From: Membranipora membranacea
Lineage: Eukaryota; Bryozoa; Gymnolaemata; Cheilostomatida; Membraniporidae
DNA: 64,000 bases
NCBI GenBank assembly: GCA_914767715.1
Contig: OU612073.1
Location: 17,484,001 to 17,548,000, forward strand
Direction of reading: 5' to 3'
Shown here: piece by piece, positions 1 through 10,790 of the stretch
Layout of the letters: every line of letters starts with the position of its first letter
How positions within the stretch are numbered: position 1 is the stretch's first letter
The notes under the pieces: generated by a model
Told to the model about the DNA's origin: nothing
Databases searched by the model: none
Seen by the model: the letters and a program-made list of their open reading frames with translations, nothing else
Program-made: the position numbers and the translations under genes

Positions 1-1265
1 ATAACACCACTGATTGAAGCCTCCCCAATAACACCACTGATTGAAGCCTCCCCCATAACACCACTGATTAAAGCCTCCCCCCATAACACCACTGATTAAA
101 GCCTCCCCCATAACACCACTGATTAAAGCATCCCCCCATAACACCACTGATTACAGCCTCCCCCATAACATCACTGATTAAAGCCTCCCCCCATAACACC
201 ACTGATTAAAGCCTCCCCCCATAACACCACTGATTAAAACCTCCCCCCATAACACCACTGATTAAAGCCTCCCCCATAACACCCCTGATTAAAGCCTCCC
301 CCATAACACCACTGATTAAAGCCTCCTCCCCATAACACCACTGATTAAAGCCTCCGCCCATAACACCACTAATTAAAGCCTCCCCCCATAACACCACTGA
401 TTAAAGCCTCCCTCCATAACACCACTGATTAAAGCCTCCCCCATAGCACCACTGATTAAAGCCTCCCCCATAACACCACTGATTAAAGCCTCCTCCCCAT
501 AACACCACTGATTAAAGCCTCCCCCCATAACACCACTGATTAAAGCCTCCCCCCATAACACCACTGATTAAAACCTCCCCCCATAACACCACTGATTAAA
601 GCCTCCCCCATAACACCCCTGATTAAAGCCTCCCCCATAACACCACTGATTAAAGCCTCCTCCCCATAACACCACTGATTAAAGCCTCCGCCCATAACAC
701 CACTAATTAAAGCCTCCCCCCATAACACCACTGATTAAAGCCTCCCCCATAACACCCCTGATTAAAGCCTCCCCCATAACACCCCTGATTAAAGCCTCCC
801 CCATAACACCACTGATTAAAGCCTCCCCCCATAACACCACTGATTAAAGCCTCCCCCCATAACACCACTGATTAAAACCTCCCCCCATAACACCACTGAT
901 TAAAGCCTCCCCCATAACACCCCTGATTAAAGCCTCCCCCATAACACCACTGATTAAAGCCTCCTCCCCATAACACCACTGATTAAAGCCTCCGCCCATA
1001 ACACCACTAATTAAAGCCTCCCCCCATAACACCACTGATTAAAGCCTCCCTCCATAACACCACTGATTAAAGCCTCCCCCATAGCACCACTGATTGAAGC
1101 CTCCGCCCATAACACCACTGATTAAAGCCTCCCCATAACACCACTGATTAAAGCCTCCCCCCATAACACCACTGATTAAAGCCTCCCCCATAGCACCACT
1201 GATTAAAGCCTCCGCCCATAACACCACTGATTAAAGCCTCCCCCCATAACACCACTGATTAAAGG
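1..1265. repeat. Satellite, about 27-bp unit, about 47 copies
   Basis: The block is a head-to-tail array of a 26-28 bp unit with core ATAACACCACTGATTAAAGC followed by a C-rich run whose length varies by one or two bases. Units differ by point changes, for example CACCCCTGATT, AGCACCACT and GCATCC. A higher-order period of 167 bp (six units) is visible because the same series of variants recurs at about 206, 373 and 540, and again near 844. The array runs to the left edge, so its full length is unknown. The minus strand stays open across many units, but this follows from the repeat and does not indicate a gene. Confidence 0.95.
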
Positions 1266-1417
1266 TTATCACTAGTTACGCTTTATCAACCTAATTAGAT
1301 TCATAGATCATTTTATCTTCCCTGACCACCACCTGACCTGACCACTCTGCTTGTCGGCAGATAGCAGAATAATTATTGAAATATATTATTTGGGATATAA
1401 CAAAGTTACCTCATAAC

Positions 1418-2010
1418 TTATACCTTTATCAAAAGCATCCTCACCTCAAGTTGTGACACTGGAGGGAGATTGTCATGATGAGTAGTCTGGGGCTGACAGA
1501 TCGGTAAATCTACATCAAATTGTTCGACTGAGTCCACACTGTGATCAGCCTCATGTATCCCCGAGTCCTGTCCATATAGTGGCTCTAAAGTCTGAGTATC
1601 CAACTTAGTCTGGGTGTCTGACTTAGCCTGAGTATCTGACATAGCTGGAGTATCCGAGTTAGCTTGAGAATCTGACTTAGCCTGGGTATCTGACTTAGTC
1701 TGAGCACCTGACTTAGCCTGAGTAACTGACTTAGCTTGAGTATCCGAGTTAGCTTGAGAATCTGACTTAGCCTGAGAATCTGACTTAGCCTGAGTATCTG
1801 ACTTAGCTTGAGTGTCTGACTTAGTCTGAGCACCTGACTTAGCCTGAGTATCTGATATTGTCTGAGTGTCTTGCTTAGCCTTAGTATCATAGTCAGATAC
1901 TTCAGGGTGTAGACGACCGCCCGCAGATCCCCAGTTAGTACCATCACTACTTCCATCCCCAATCAGGTGCTTCAGATCAACTAACACAACCACCGGGTTC
2001 ATCATACACA
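1418..2010 (-). CDS. Exon with SDTQAK-type six-residue repeats
   Basis: The open frame reaches a stop at 1418. A strong acceptor (TTTTTTTATTTAG) at 2011 suggests the exon starts at 2010 in phase 1, which matches the upstream 81-nt exons. The peptide has a short hydrophobic start, then about 15 copies of a six-residue unit (SDTQAK, SDSQAN, SGAQTK and variants) encoded by an 18-bp minisatellite at about 1600-1865, then a non-repetitive tail. A donor GAG|GTGAGG at 1444 could send it to a further exon beyond the satellite. If not, the tail adds VRMLLIKV and stops. The repeat is low-complexity and hydrophilic, and no function is recognised. Confidence 0.45.
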
Positions 2011-5000
2011 CTAAATAAAAAAAATCCAACAGAAATGTTAGAAATACTTCATGTACCTTAACTACACCCAGATACAGGCTTTTCACAGAGAAGCAAACAT
2101 CACCCTAAAGGACGGAAAAATTTATGGAGACATTCATGGTTAAGATATGTGCGATATTTTCTTTCCCAAAAATGCCTGATTGAGAGCCTTGCAGTAATAA
2201 ATTCAAAGCGCTGAAATTAAGATTAATTAGGGAAATCACCGTGAGCAATGTAGTCATACTATCACCAAAACAACAACAGCCTTGCGTTAGGGTTGCTGTC
2301 AGGATACAGTTAAGCTTGAAGGCAGATGTCGGTGCAGTGTACAGCGATTTATTAAGAGCTTTCTGTCGATTCAGGCTAATAAATATTGCCAATTCAGTCA
2401 AATCTCCATTTATTCTAATGTCACTTCACTTCAGACAATATTAGGTGTGAAGTAGATGGAGTGCATATTTTTGAACGATAGATGGCCATCACTAAATCTT
2501 CATATTACACTAAATTCTATCATACATCACTGGCTCACCTGATTTTGTTGAACTTTCTTTGATTATCATATTTCCTTCACCATTATTGTCGTCATAATTG
2601 GAGTTATCTGTGTACGGCACTGTAACAACAACCCTAGTCTTTATATGCGAGCAAGCTTTTGCAATAGTGGAATCTGGTGCAATTATAATTCGCATGTAGG
2701 TCGGACTACTTATTTAGAGTAGATCACAACCACAATGAGTCTATATATTTTGGAGATGTTGCAAAATCTTTTAGTTGTCTTCTCTCAGGATGTAGAGTCG
2801 CCTGTCTTAACAAGCTTGTTAAGACAGGCTAGATGTTGTAGAGTTGCCCTCATTTATACATATCTTTTCTAATTCCCGAGCATATTTCGCAACATCTCCA
2901 TTATCACTTAGTAGGCATCAAATGTCTTAGTCCAACGAGAAGACAAAATTGAGATGATGAAAATCATAAGCCAACCTGACGTTGATGAATATTCTTTGAT
3001 CTGCATCATATCTTCACCATCCAAGTCCTCCTTATTGGGGTCCTCAGGGTTTGGGCCTGCAACTATGATGAAAAACAAGCAGTCAACATTAGTGAGCATC
3101 ACTTGATCTTTGAATTTTCAAGCTTATGAGTTAAATTGTGCCCTTCTTGTTCTAATGTTTCCCAGCATCAATCACCATGGATTCTTGGATTTTATTTGAT
3201 GAGTAGAAATAACTAAAATTTGAAACTAAGCCTGATTTATATTATGTACACAAGCAGATTACTATGATCAATGTATACCTTGCAGACTATCATACTGCTC
3301 AGTCTTATGCAGAGAATGATTCATCTCATCTGTAACAGCTGTAGTTACACCTGCAGAAGTTTCTCCAACACTGCAAGTAGTGTGAAGCACATCAAACTCA
3401 CACAGTGTGCACCCTTCTGTTTTCTCATGAGACATGCACACATCTGGTTCAGGAGACGTTGTTCTGGCTCGGGTTGGTCTCAGACCTGTAAGTCTCTTTC
3501 TGGGAGCTTTCCTTTTGACCGCAGAAGCCCTTTGATTGGTAGACATCTTTTTTGTCTTTGTGCTTACATTCCCAGCTTCTTTCTCACCCTTTCTTTTCAC
3601 TGCTGATGCTGTAGGCACGAGAGTGGCCAAATTATGGAATTTTCTGATACTAAACCACTGCTGACACAGCTGGGCTTTGCCCAGCAGTGCCACCAGTCAA
3701 AAATTTAAATAGAGAGTTGTGGCATCAAAACATCTAGCCTGTAGCTTTGAATGGAGTTATATGAGCTCTCAAAATGTAAGGAGTATCTTCCTCCCCAGCC
3801 ATCCACCATTAGTGATGACATATGTTGAGGTTGATCAATCAGGTACCTTTAAAATCTAGCTGAAATCCAACATTTTTCATAGTGTTGGATCTCAGCTAGA
3901 TTTTAAAGGCACCTGATTGGTCAACCTCAACATTGTCATCACTAATGGTGGATGGCTGGGGAAAAAGATACTCCTTACATTTTGAGAGCTCATAAAACAC
4001 CATTCAAAGCTACTGGCTAGATGTTTTGATGCCACAACTCTCTATTTAAATTTTTGACTGGTGGCTATGCTGGGCAAAGCCCAGCTGTGACAGCAGTGGT
4101 TTAAGCGGTTAATGAATAGTGAATAGTATGCAAAAGAATCTATTGTATGTTTGAAGATAAAATTAGTTTTAGGAACCACAAATATAGACAATTTTGCAAG
4201 ATCATCTGCAACGGTCGCCTAAAATCTTTTTATAGGGCAAGACAACATACCGGAAATTTCAGGAATATCAAATCAATCGCACTTATGTAACAATTGAGCT
4301 GATCTCAATGAGGACAACAAGAACGTCTTCGTCGGATACACATTGAGAAGCCTAGTGATATATCAGTATATTCTTACGTGGGAGGGACTCTATAGATTCA
4401 TGAGGCGGCTCATAGTCTTCATATTCATCGCTGCCATCTTCACCTTCTGATGGAATGTAATCTGTATCTGCGTCTGTATCATCATCCAATATATCTATTT
4501 GAAGAGCCACAAATAATTATCGTTAAAATCTGAAGACCAATGTCATAATGTCAATAACAAACTTGATGGCCAGATTAAAACAACCCACATCAGGAAAAAT
4601 TAAGGGAGTCCTAAGGATTTGGGTCTGAAACCATAATGATAAACAAGCACAGTCAACATTAGTGTAACACCACTTGATCTTTGAGTTTTCAAGCTTATAA
4701 GCTAAATTGCGCCCTTCTGGTCCAATGGGTTCCTCAATTTTATTTGATGAATAGAAATAGAGCTGTGTTGATAGGAACCCTGAAACTGTGCCTGATGTAT
4801 TCACACCAAAGGATCACTGTTTGCAGTACATACCTTTTAGATCAACATACTGCTCAGTTGTATGCAGTGGTTGATTCATCTCATCTGTAACAGGTTCAGG
4901 AGGTGTTGGTCTGGCTCTGGTTGGTCTCAGACCCGTTAGCTTCTTTCTTGGAGCTTTTCTTTTGACCACAGAAGCCCTTTGTTTGGAAGCCATCTTTGTA

Positions 5001-6238
5001 GTCTTTGAGCTTACATTCCCAGCTTCAGGTTCACCCTTGCTTTTCTCTGATGATGCCGTAGACACGAGAGTTGCCACATTATGGAACTTTCTGATATGAA
5101 AGGTCAGTGATTGGTATGCATGGGTGTTAAACCCACAAAACTGACAAAGGTGTATCTTCTGTTCAGCAGTGCGTCTGCCAGGTTTATGAATGACTAAATG
5201 CCTACCTAGCTTGTGGCGGTCGGTTGAGGTATACTCGCATTGATCACACTTATAATGAGGTCTTTCATTAGAGGTATACAGTACAGGCCAGTGTATAAGA
5301 CCGTGCCTATCAAATTCAAGACGATTGTTACTCTGATAGGAACAATTCGGACACTGGAACTCTTTCTTTTCACTGGCATGGTAATATTTGACATGAGTTG
5401 CCATCAATGACTGTGAGTTGATCTGGTAGTCACATTTAGAGCACTGATGTAGCTTTTTTCCCAAGCAAGCTTTCTTGTGTTCTAGGAGCTTAAGATTATT
5501 GTGGAACACTGAATGGCATTTAGAACAGGTAGATGTTTGATGCTTGAGTTGTACGACACTCTCCCCATGCTTCGCTTCCATGTGGATTACATACTTAGCC
5601 CTGCTAATAGCTGAATATCCACATTGAGCGCATGCCTTATAATATGCCTCTTTCACTTTGTGTTTCGTAGCTAAATGGATACGTAACTGTTCACCCTTGA
5701 CACAGGAGTAAGCGCACAACTTGCACTTTAGCGGTTTTTCATCCCTGTGCCGCAAAATATGATATTTCAATGACGTTGGGTGTGCGGTTATGAAATCACA
5801 CTCGGGGCATTTCAGTGTTTTTTCCTGCAATGCTGGTTGCCTCTGTCTGTATTCAGCTGACTCCAGAGTGTGGACCATAATGACATGTCTATTTAGACTG
5901 TTACGAAAGAAAGCTGCATAGTCACAAAGTTTACACTTGAACTCCTTCACAGCAGAATGTGTCTTCTTGTGCGCAGTTACGCCGGATGGGTATGGTGTTT
6001 TGAAATCGCATTGGTCACACCGCAGCCATTTACTGGGGTCATCTCTCCTCTCGTGTATGGCCATGTGTTTCTTCAGGTCGCTAGGATACTGGCAGCGATA
6101 GAGACAGCGAGTGCACTTATGAGGCTTCTTTATGACATTAGTAGATGATCTAGGCTTGCCCCATTCTTTGGTGCCATTAGTCAGGGTAGGGTTCACAGAA
6201 TTCTGAGGCAACGCCTCCGGAAACTGAGATTCTTCCAT
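1418..6238 (-). CDS. C2H2 zinc-finger protein gene, multi-exon model
   Basis: This model chains a long zinc-finger exon (4834-6238) to small downstream exons on the minus strand: 4378-4494, 2976-3056, 2539-2619 and 1445-2010. Every internal junction is phase 1, with GT donors and AG acceptors, and the first junction regenerates a GAT codon. The start ATG at 6236-6238 has G at -3 and +4 and an in-frame stop just upstream. The last exon either splices on at a GAG|GTGAGG donor at 1444 or reads on to a stop at 1418. The likely role is nuclear DNA binding, inferred only from the fingers and the basic tail. I do not recognise a named orthologue. The zinc-finger exon is certain; the linkage of the small exons is an inference from phase and order. 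Confidence 0.6.
1600..1865. repeat. 18-bp minisatellite inside coding exon
   Basis: About 15 imperfect copies of an 18-bp unit (plus-strand form CTGACTTAGCCTGAGTAT) stay in frame on the minus strand and give the SDTQAK repeat. Substitutions alter single residues without breaking the frame. Confidence 0.85.
2539..2619 (-). CDS. 81-nt symmetric exon, copy B
   Basis: The exon is 81 nt, phase 1-1, with acceptor TTGTTGTTACAG and donor CAG|GTGAGC. It encodes a peptide with DNSNYDDNNGEGNMIIKESS. Residues shared with copy A are P near the start, D and N in the middle, GE, M, IKE and S-T-S at the end. This supports exon duplication and coding use of both copies. Confidence 0.45.
2801..2828. repeat. 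Perfect 28-bp palindrome
   Basis: CCTGTCTTAACAAG and its exact reverse complement are joined with no spacer. Imperfect copies of GTAGAGT flank it on both sides. It is probably the remnant of a small inverted-repeat element. Confidence 0.6.
2976..3056 (-). CDS. 81-nt symmetric exon, copy A
   Basis: The exon is 81 nt, phase 1-1, with acceptor ATAGTTGCAG and donor CAG|GTTGGC. It encodes a short acidic peptide with the pattern PNPEDPNKEDLDGEDMMQIK followed by EYSSTS. It has the same length, phase and a similar sequence to the exon at 2539-2619. A decayed relative with an in-frame stop is visible near 4600-4640, where TTTCAG is followed by ACCCAAATCC. The region 3040-3650 as a whole is a duplicate of about 4600-5090. 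Confidence 0.45.
3279..3650 (-). pseudogene. Partial duplicate of the zinc-finger exon tail
   Basis: The minus strand here repeats the last part of the zinc-finger exon, from the end of finger 11 (IRKFHN) through the basic tail (KRKAPRKRLTGLRPTRAR) to the end, with a matching donor CAAG|GTATAC at 3278. It has an extra segment with several cysteines (CMSHEKTEGCTLC) absent from the main copy. No fingers remain, because the copy stops exactly where the foldback element at 3651-4103 begins. A shared intron flank shows that this is a segmental duplicate of about 4600-5090. The acceptor phase does not fit the main gene, so I treat it as a fossil, though an exonised use cannot be excluded. Confidence 0.6.
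3651..4103. mobile_element. Foldback (MITE-like) element, 453 bp
   Basis: Two arms of about 220 bp are near-perfect reverse complements, meeting near 3878. The ends read TAAACCACTGCTG on the left and CAGCAGTGGTTTA on the right, and an internal GCTGGGCTTTGCCCAGC palindrome lies near each end. There is no coding content. It could be a non-autonomous DNA transposon; a TA target duplication is possible but not proven. Confidence 0.75.
4378..4494 (-). CDS. Acidic exon of the zinc-finger gene
   Basis: The exon is 117 nt, phase 1 in and phase 1 out. It encodes an Asp/Glu/Tyr-rich stretch with DILDDDTDADTDYIPSEGED and then several D/E/Y residues before PPHESIESLP. The acceptor is CAAATAG and the donor is CAC|GTAAGA. 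The incoming G from the zinc-finger exon completes a GAT codon. The acidic composition would fit an activation or protein-interaction segment, but that is inference. Confidence 0.55.
4834..6238 (-). CDS. Zinc-finger exon: eleven C2H2 fingers plus basic tail
   Basis: The exon encodes 468 codons plus one base. Eleven fingers of the form C-x2-C-x12-H-x3/5-H run from about residue 40 to 390. The first is CTRCLYRC..H..H and many have CDY or CDF after the second cysteine, as in REST-like or ZNF-type arrays. Finger 6 has an extra residue before its first cysteine pair (KACAQC). Finger 7 ends in H-x4-C, so its last ligand is Cys. Two further stretches follow: a Ser/Lys/Glu-rich segment, then a basic stretch with VKRKAPRKKLTGLRPTRARP, which could be a nuclear localisation signal or AT-hook-like. 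The donor is AAAG|GTATGT at 4833. No KRAB, BTB or SET domain is visible. The target and partners are unknown. Confidence 0.9.
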
Positions 6239-7237
6239 AGCGTTGTGTTAAGTGTCACAGAATAATTCAGAATCTACAATTAATGAACGATGTTCATATA
6301 CAAACAATTATGCCACTTAAAATTTGGCCATTTAGTTACTGTTTCTTGCAGGTGGCAAAGGGCAGCAAAAAGGTATGGTACTGGTGATACTCATTTATTC
6401 ACCGGTAGTAACTAGCCTCACTCTAATACCTAACTATAGTTATAGAGACAGTGTGTACTGTATAATACCTGACTTTTGTTGTATGGGTAGTGTGTACTGT
6501 ATAATACATGACTTAGAGTTGGACATAGTATACTATTGCATGTTATTGTCACTTCAGAAGCCTTCTACCAAGGAGTTAGAGGAACTCCTTGCTTCTACGA
6601 TGCTAGATCAAAAATTGCCTGTACCAAGGAGTTAACATCTTGCCTGTACAGACCTGTAGTTTCGCAATTTTTGCTGCAGCACTAGATTCCGATAACCTAT
6701 ACTACTTTCAAAAGATTTCTAAATGCAAATCAAATCATTCACAGCAGTGATGGGACAGTTGCTAGGGTCTGTTCATAAAGAGTATTCCTTTTTATTTCAT
6801 TCTGACAAATTATTTTTAACTTATTTTGACGTTTGCGACGTTTGTGGGTTCAACAGCCCCCACTCCAAACACAAAGGGTTTGAAATTGTATTAAGGTAAT
6901 GTGTGCGAAAAAATCTTTATGAAGGCCTTTTCACAACCATGGGGGCGCTATTTTTTGCACTCAGAAAACACATACAGTTTGCCCATCCAGTTTCGATTAT
7001 TGCCAACTGTACTTAATTCATATCTGTTCCTATCTTTGGGAGTAGTATGAAAGACTCTGAATGGCTATGACATAGAATACTTCCAACAACATGCACAACT
7101 AATTTCCTAGCCATTATTTTGCAGACCTTAAAATTTTTCTCCCTCCATTTCTCAATGCAAATCATAGAGGCCTTCGTGTCTGGGTAATACTAATGGTCAA
7201 CGCTATATAGAAATTTCTTAGGTACAAAAGCTAATCC
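6239..7237. other. Intergenic stretch upstream of the zinc-finger gene
   Basis: This holds the 5' flank of the minus-strand zinc-finger gene. I see no convincing exon. There is a 39-bp-spaced direct repeat with core GTGTACTGTATAATAC near 6448 and 6487, and an inverted motif AAGGAGTT..AACTCCTT at 6570-6590. Confidence 0.5.
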
Positions 7238-7520
7238 TTTAAAGACTTTGTTTGAGGCTGCTCTTTTGTATCACATCTTATTCTCCATATTTTATTCTAT
7301 CGTGTGAGCGATTTTCAGCTTTAGAATCCAAATATTGAGGAAGTTATGGCCTCTCAAACTTCCAGGGTGATTGCCTTCAATCGGCATTGGGAATAAGCGG
7401 ATGTTTCCCCTGGGGTACGTCACAACCATAGACATGTGTTTTGTCTATGGTCATACTTATTATGAGTTATTAGTTAATACACTAATAATCACACAGATAA
7501 GATGATGATCAAAATTCAGA

Positions 7521-7590
7521 CCTGGGTGGGAATCGAACCCGGGGCCCCACACCTATAGGCAACGACGCTACCATCACACCACTTGGACCA
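7521..7590 (-). ncRNA. tRNA-like unit (SINE head?), minus strand
   Basis: The minus strand has an A-box-like TGGTGTGATGG (7571-7581) and a consensus B box GGTTCGATTCC (7529-7539) at tRNA spacing, with a Gly-tRNA-like middle. The acceptor-stem ends do not pair well, so it is probably a tRNA-derived repeat and not a working tRNA gene. Confidence 0.45.
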
Positions 7591-7603
7591 ACTGGGTTAG
7601 CCA

Positions 7604-7675
7604 GTAGACAATATAGCTCAGCGTTAGCGGCATTGCCTGCTAAGCCAATTGGACCTGGGTTCGAAACGTTACAGC
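7604..7675 (+). ncRNA. tRNA-like unit (SINE head?), plus strand
   Basis: TAGCTCAGCGTTAGCGG (about 7614-7630) resembles a tRNA D-arm/A box, and GGGTTCGAAAC (7657-7667) resembles a T-arm/B box. It lies about 15 bp from the minus-strand unit and is divergent from it. The acceptor stem is poor, so a pol III-derived repeat is more likely than a functional tRNA. Confidence 0.4.
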
Positions 7676-9458
7676 TCTGAGCATTTTGATCATCAACATA
7701 TGTATTAGTCACTGAATTAGATTCTTCTCTTAGAATGGAAATAGTATCATAGCGTTATAAGGTTAGGACACTAAACACAGGGACCCATCTGACTGTTATC
7801 TGATTGGCTGTCCCTAGTAGCATCAATAATTAGCCTGAGAAATTGTCTTGTTTACAAAATTGCAAACAGTAATTATACCCCTACAGTGTCGATGATTAGG
7901 GCATTTCTAGATTGCTACTAGGGACTGGCTATATTTGCAAGCCCTTTGTTTTGCAAAAGAAAGCTAATGATGCTATTCCAGATATGGAATTCAATGGTAT
8001 TAGTGTTTCGTAATAAGTATGATGTTGTGACGTACCCTAGGGATTGCCGGCTGATTCTTACTGCCGATAAATTGCCGTCACCTTGAGAGGCCATAACTTC
8101 CTTAATATTTGGATTCTAAAGCTGAAAATCGCTCACATGATAGAATAAAATATGGAGAATAAGATGTGATACATAAGAGCAGCCTCAAACAAAGTCTTTA
8201 AGTACAGTCATTCCTTTTGTTGATCATTGAAATCCTACACAAACTTTACTGCAGTTAATGGGGTACTTGTAATGCTTCTTTTGTTGAACTTTCAACTATT
8301 GGATCCATTCACACCAGATTTCTCCTTGCTGAAATGATGATTAGTTTGACTAACAACACAAGTTGCCAATAGCTAATGAATTCATAATTCTCAGTCAACA
8401 AAACAGACACTGAATCCTCAGTTAGATGAAAATTCCAGTATTCTATCTTATAAACACTTATATGCTATTGTAAATGCTTGCTATCAACAGTTATACTCCT
8501 AACTGCGCATGTTTCCTAATAAATTCCCTAGGCTTAATAATGCAATAAGGCTCATCTGACCATTATCTGACTATTGTAAAGATACCCATGACTTTGGGTA
8601 TTCACTAGTCTTAGCCCCCCCCCAGACTTTCCCCCCCCCCCCCGCCTGATGGCCCCCATTCAAGTTGGCCACATCTATAAATAAAATTTAGGCAAGCTGT
8701 AGCAGAGGTATTGAACCAGGTAGTGGGGAGACTTGGGAAGAAATGTTGTGTTATGATACAATCAAGGAGTAACAGTTACAGTAACAGTTCCTCCTTGATA
8801 CAATTAGGAAAAACTTATCTGAAGAATTGAAAAAAGAACAACCACGTTTTTTTCTAGATAGGTAGGCTTGCCATACCGGAAAAGTTACATCACACTATCA
8901 AATACAGCTAAAGCCGCAAATACAGGATGGATAAAAAACCTCTCAAACTCATGCAATTACCACTGTTTTGGTACATTTTTAAATTGAATTCCTTTTTGAT
9001 GGAACAAGTTCTAATTCGTATATACAATGATAAAGCCCTGTTATTGCATTCACAGTATAAGGTTCAAATACCAATGACATGAATAAGGCAATTGTTAAAA
9101 TAAACACCTATCATTATACGTCTCAGTTTTCGCTGACTGGAAATCTTGCTGCTGCAACCATATCCCCCCCCTCATACCCTTCCCATCCCTACTGCAACTG
9201 TTGTTGGATTTGGGCATCTGAAATATCAGTTGCAGTAATTAAAATTTGCAGTAATGTCCCTGTGGTGGTTCTATTCACTTTCCAATACGCCAATTCAGGA
9301 GTTGCAGGCAACATTTGAAAACCAGTCACTATCTAACTAATGCAATTTATGTGATGCATAACAAGTTTTAACAGAGTGATCTGATTTCATGTCAGAGTTG
9401 TTGTATTCAACAGTGGCCTTACAGCATGTCGGGAGACATGTGATTCGGCTATCATTGT

Positions 9459-9604
9459 AAAGCCTATACAAAAGCCTATACAAAAGCCTATACAAAAGCC
9501 TATACAAAAGCCTATGCAAAAGCCTATACAAAAGCCTATACAAAAGCCTATACAAAAGCATATACAAATGCCTATACAAATGCCTATACAAATGCCTATA
9601 AAAA
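9459..9604. repeat. 12-bp tandem repeat, about 12 copies
   Basis: The unit AAAGCCTATACA is repeated about twelve times, with T or G replacing A in the last copies. The minus-strand open frame of RLLY/RHLY units is a product of the repeat. Confidence 0.9.
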
Positions 9605-10368
9605 GTCAATAGCTAGAAAAGTTCAGCACATTGCAAGCCTTAGAAATTAACAGTTGTGGGCAATCTGCGCCTTTTTTCGATGCATCCTAACGGTTATCTT
9701 TTGCGGCCTGATTGCGACATTTGCCTGTAAAAGTGTAACTCATTACTTTCGTTTCCTGTTTCATTGCATATGTATCGCCCTCTGTAACACAATCTATCGT
9801 TGAGCTTCCAAAATGGCGACTATGTTGAAATTTGAACATTATATGATATTATAGTAGTTTTAATTTATAATTTTAAAGTTATAATTTTTTCGGAAACTGT
9901 CACTTTGAACAAGAAAGGCGGGTCTGTATCAAAATGCTTTCATCTTACAAGTGCTCCAGCATCCTGGCTGAAATGCACCAGATTGCCTCTCCTTTGCAAA
10001 AATATATGCAAAATTTTCCCCTTGGAATGTGCTGTGTAGCACTGCAGTACTAGAGAATAGAAAAATAAGACAGAGACATGTAAGTACCTGATAACTAAAA
10101 CATTAATGTGCAATTTTATATTATGATGTTTTACCACTTTTAGCTGTTATTTCTAATTTACTTGAGATTATTATAGATTTTCATATTTTAGAGTTTTAGA
10201 GTTTTAGATTTTACATATTCAAATGTCTGATTTAGATTTCCATTTCATTTTCAACATTCAACATTTCAACATTCAATGGTTACTCATCTAAGTTATCAAG
10301 CGAAGCTGAAAAGAAATAATAGAAAGATCAATCAATGCCCGCACATCTGGAGGACAAAACAGTTAGGA

Positions 10369-10790
10369 TGTTGAAAGATCTCTATCTTAGGAGTAACAAT
10401 AGTTAAACCAGGATAAGAATGTTCGATAACTCTTTAAGAATATTCTAGAACTCTTCAGAAAGATGACAAGACCATTGTAAGCGGTAACAAAGAAAATGTT
10501 GCAATAATGTAAACATTTAAGGACTCCTAAGATTGAATTAGATACGGAATAGGAACGACGCCTGCTGTGACCAATGAGCTCCCTCTCTTCATGTCTGTGA
10601 CTATATAAAGAGCTGCAGAGACACTTAACAAAAGCTCATTTTGGTACAGCCTTGACGAAGGTTGTGTTATGTGCAGTTGACTTGGATTAATTTTTATGGA
10701 ATAATTATAATTAAATAAATGTCTACTCCACATTAAGAGCTTGGTGAAATTACTGAATTACTCAGAAACATACATATTGAATTCCGGACG
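10369..10790 (+). mobile_element. Possible solo LTR (tentative)
   Basis: The segment starts TGTTGAAAG. It has a TATA-like CTATATAAAG at about 10601, an AATAAA at about 10716 and ends near AAACA before a CGGACGAAGG leader-like stretch. A splice-donor-like GAG|GTAAGT follows near 10829. This order resembles an LTR plus leader, but I found no partner LTR or retroviral-type coding sequence nearby. A cellular plus-strand promoter and first exon is the alternative. Confidence 0.25.

Larger units (their letters stand above)
7238..8202. mobile_element. Inverted-repeat element, 965 bp, carrying tRNA-like units
   Basis: The left arm (about 7238-7432) and the right arm (about 8024-8202) are long imperfect inverted repeats. 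Both contain AAAGACTTTGTTTGAGGCTG, the CTTTAGAATCCAAATATT stretch and a TACGTCACAAC inner end. The interior of about 590 bp contains two oppositely oriented tRNA-like units and a short inverted pair (TCCCTAGTAGCA / TGCTACTAGGGA). There is no transposase frame. It is best read as a non-autonomous DNA element that captured, or was invaded by, tRNA-derived SINE sequence. Confidence 0.65.

Noticed and set aside
206-1227. Minus-strand open frames of 62-63 aa repeated across the satellite
   Set aside because: They arise because the repeat period keeps a frame open; there are no splice sites, start context or non-repeat content.
7509-7712. 67-aa minus-strand frame across the tRNA-like units
   Set aside because: Explained by tRNA-derived repeat sequence, with no protein similarity.
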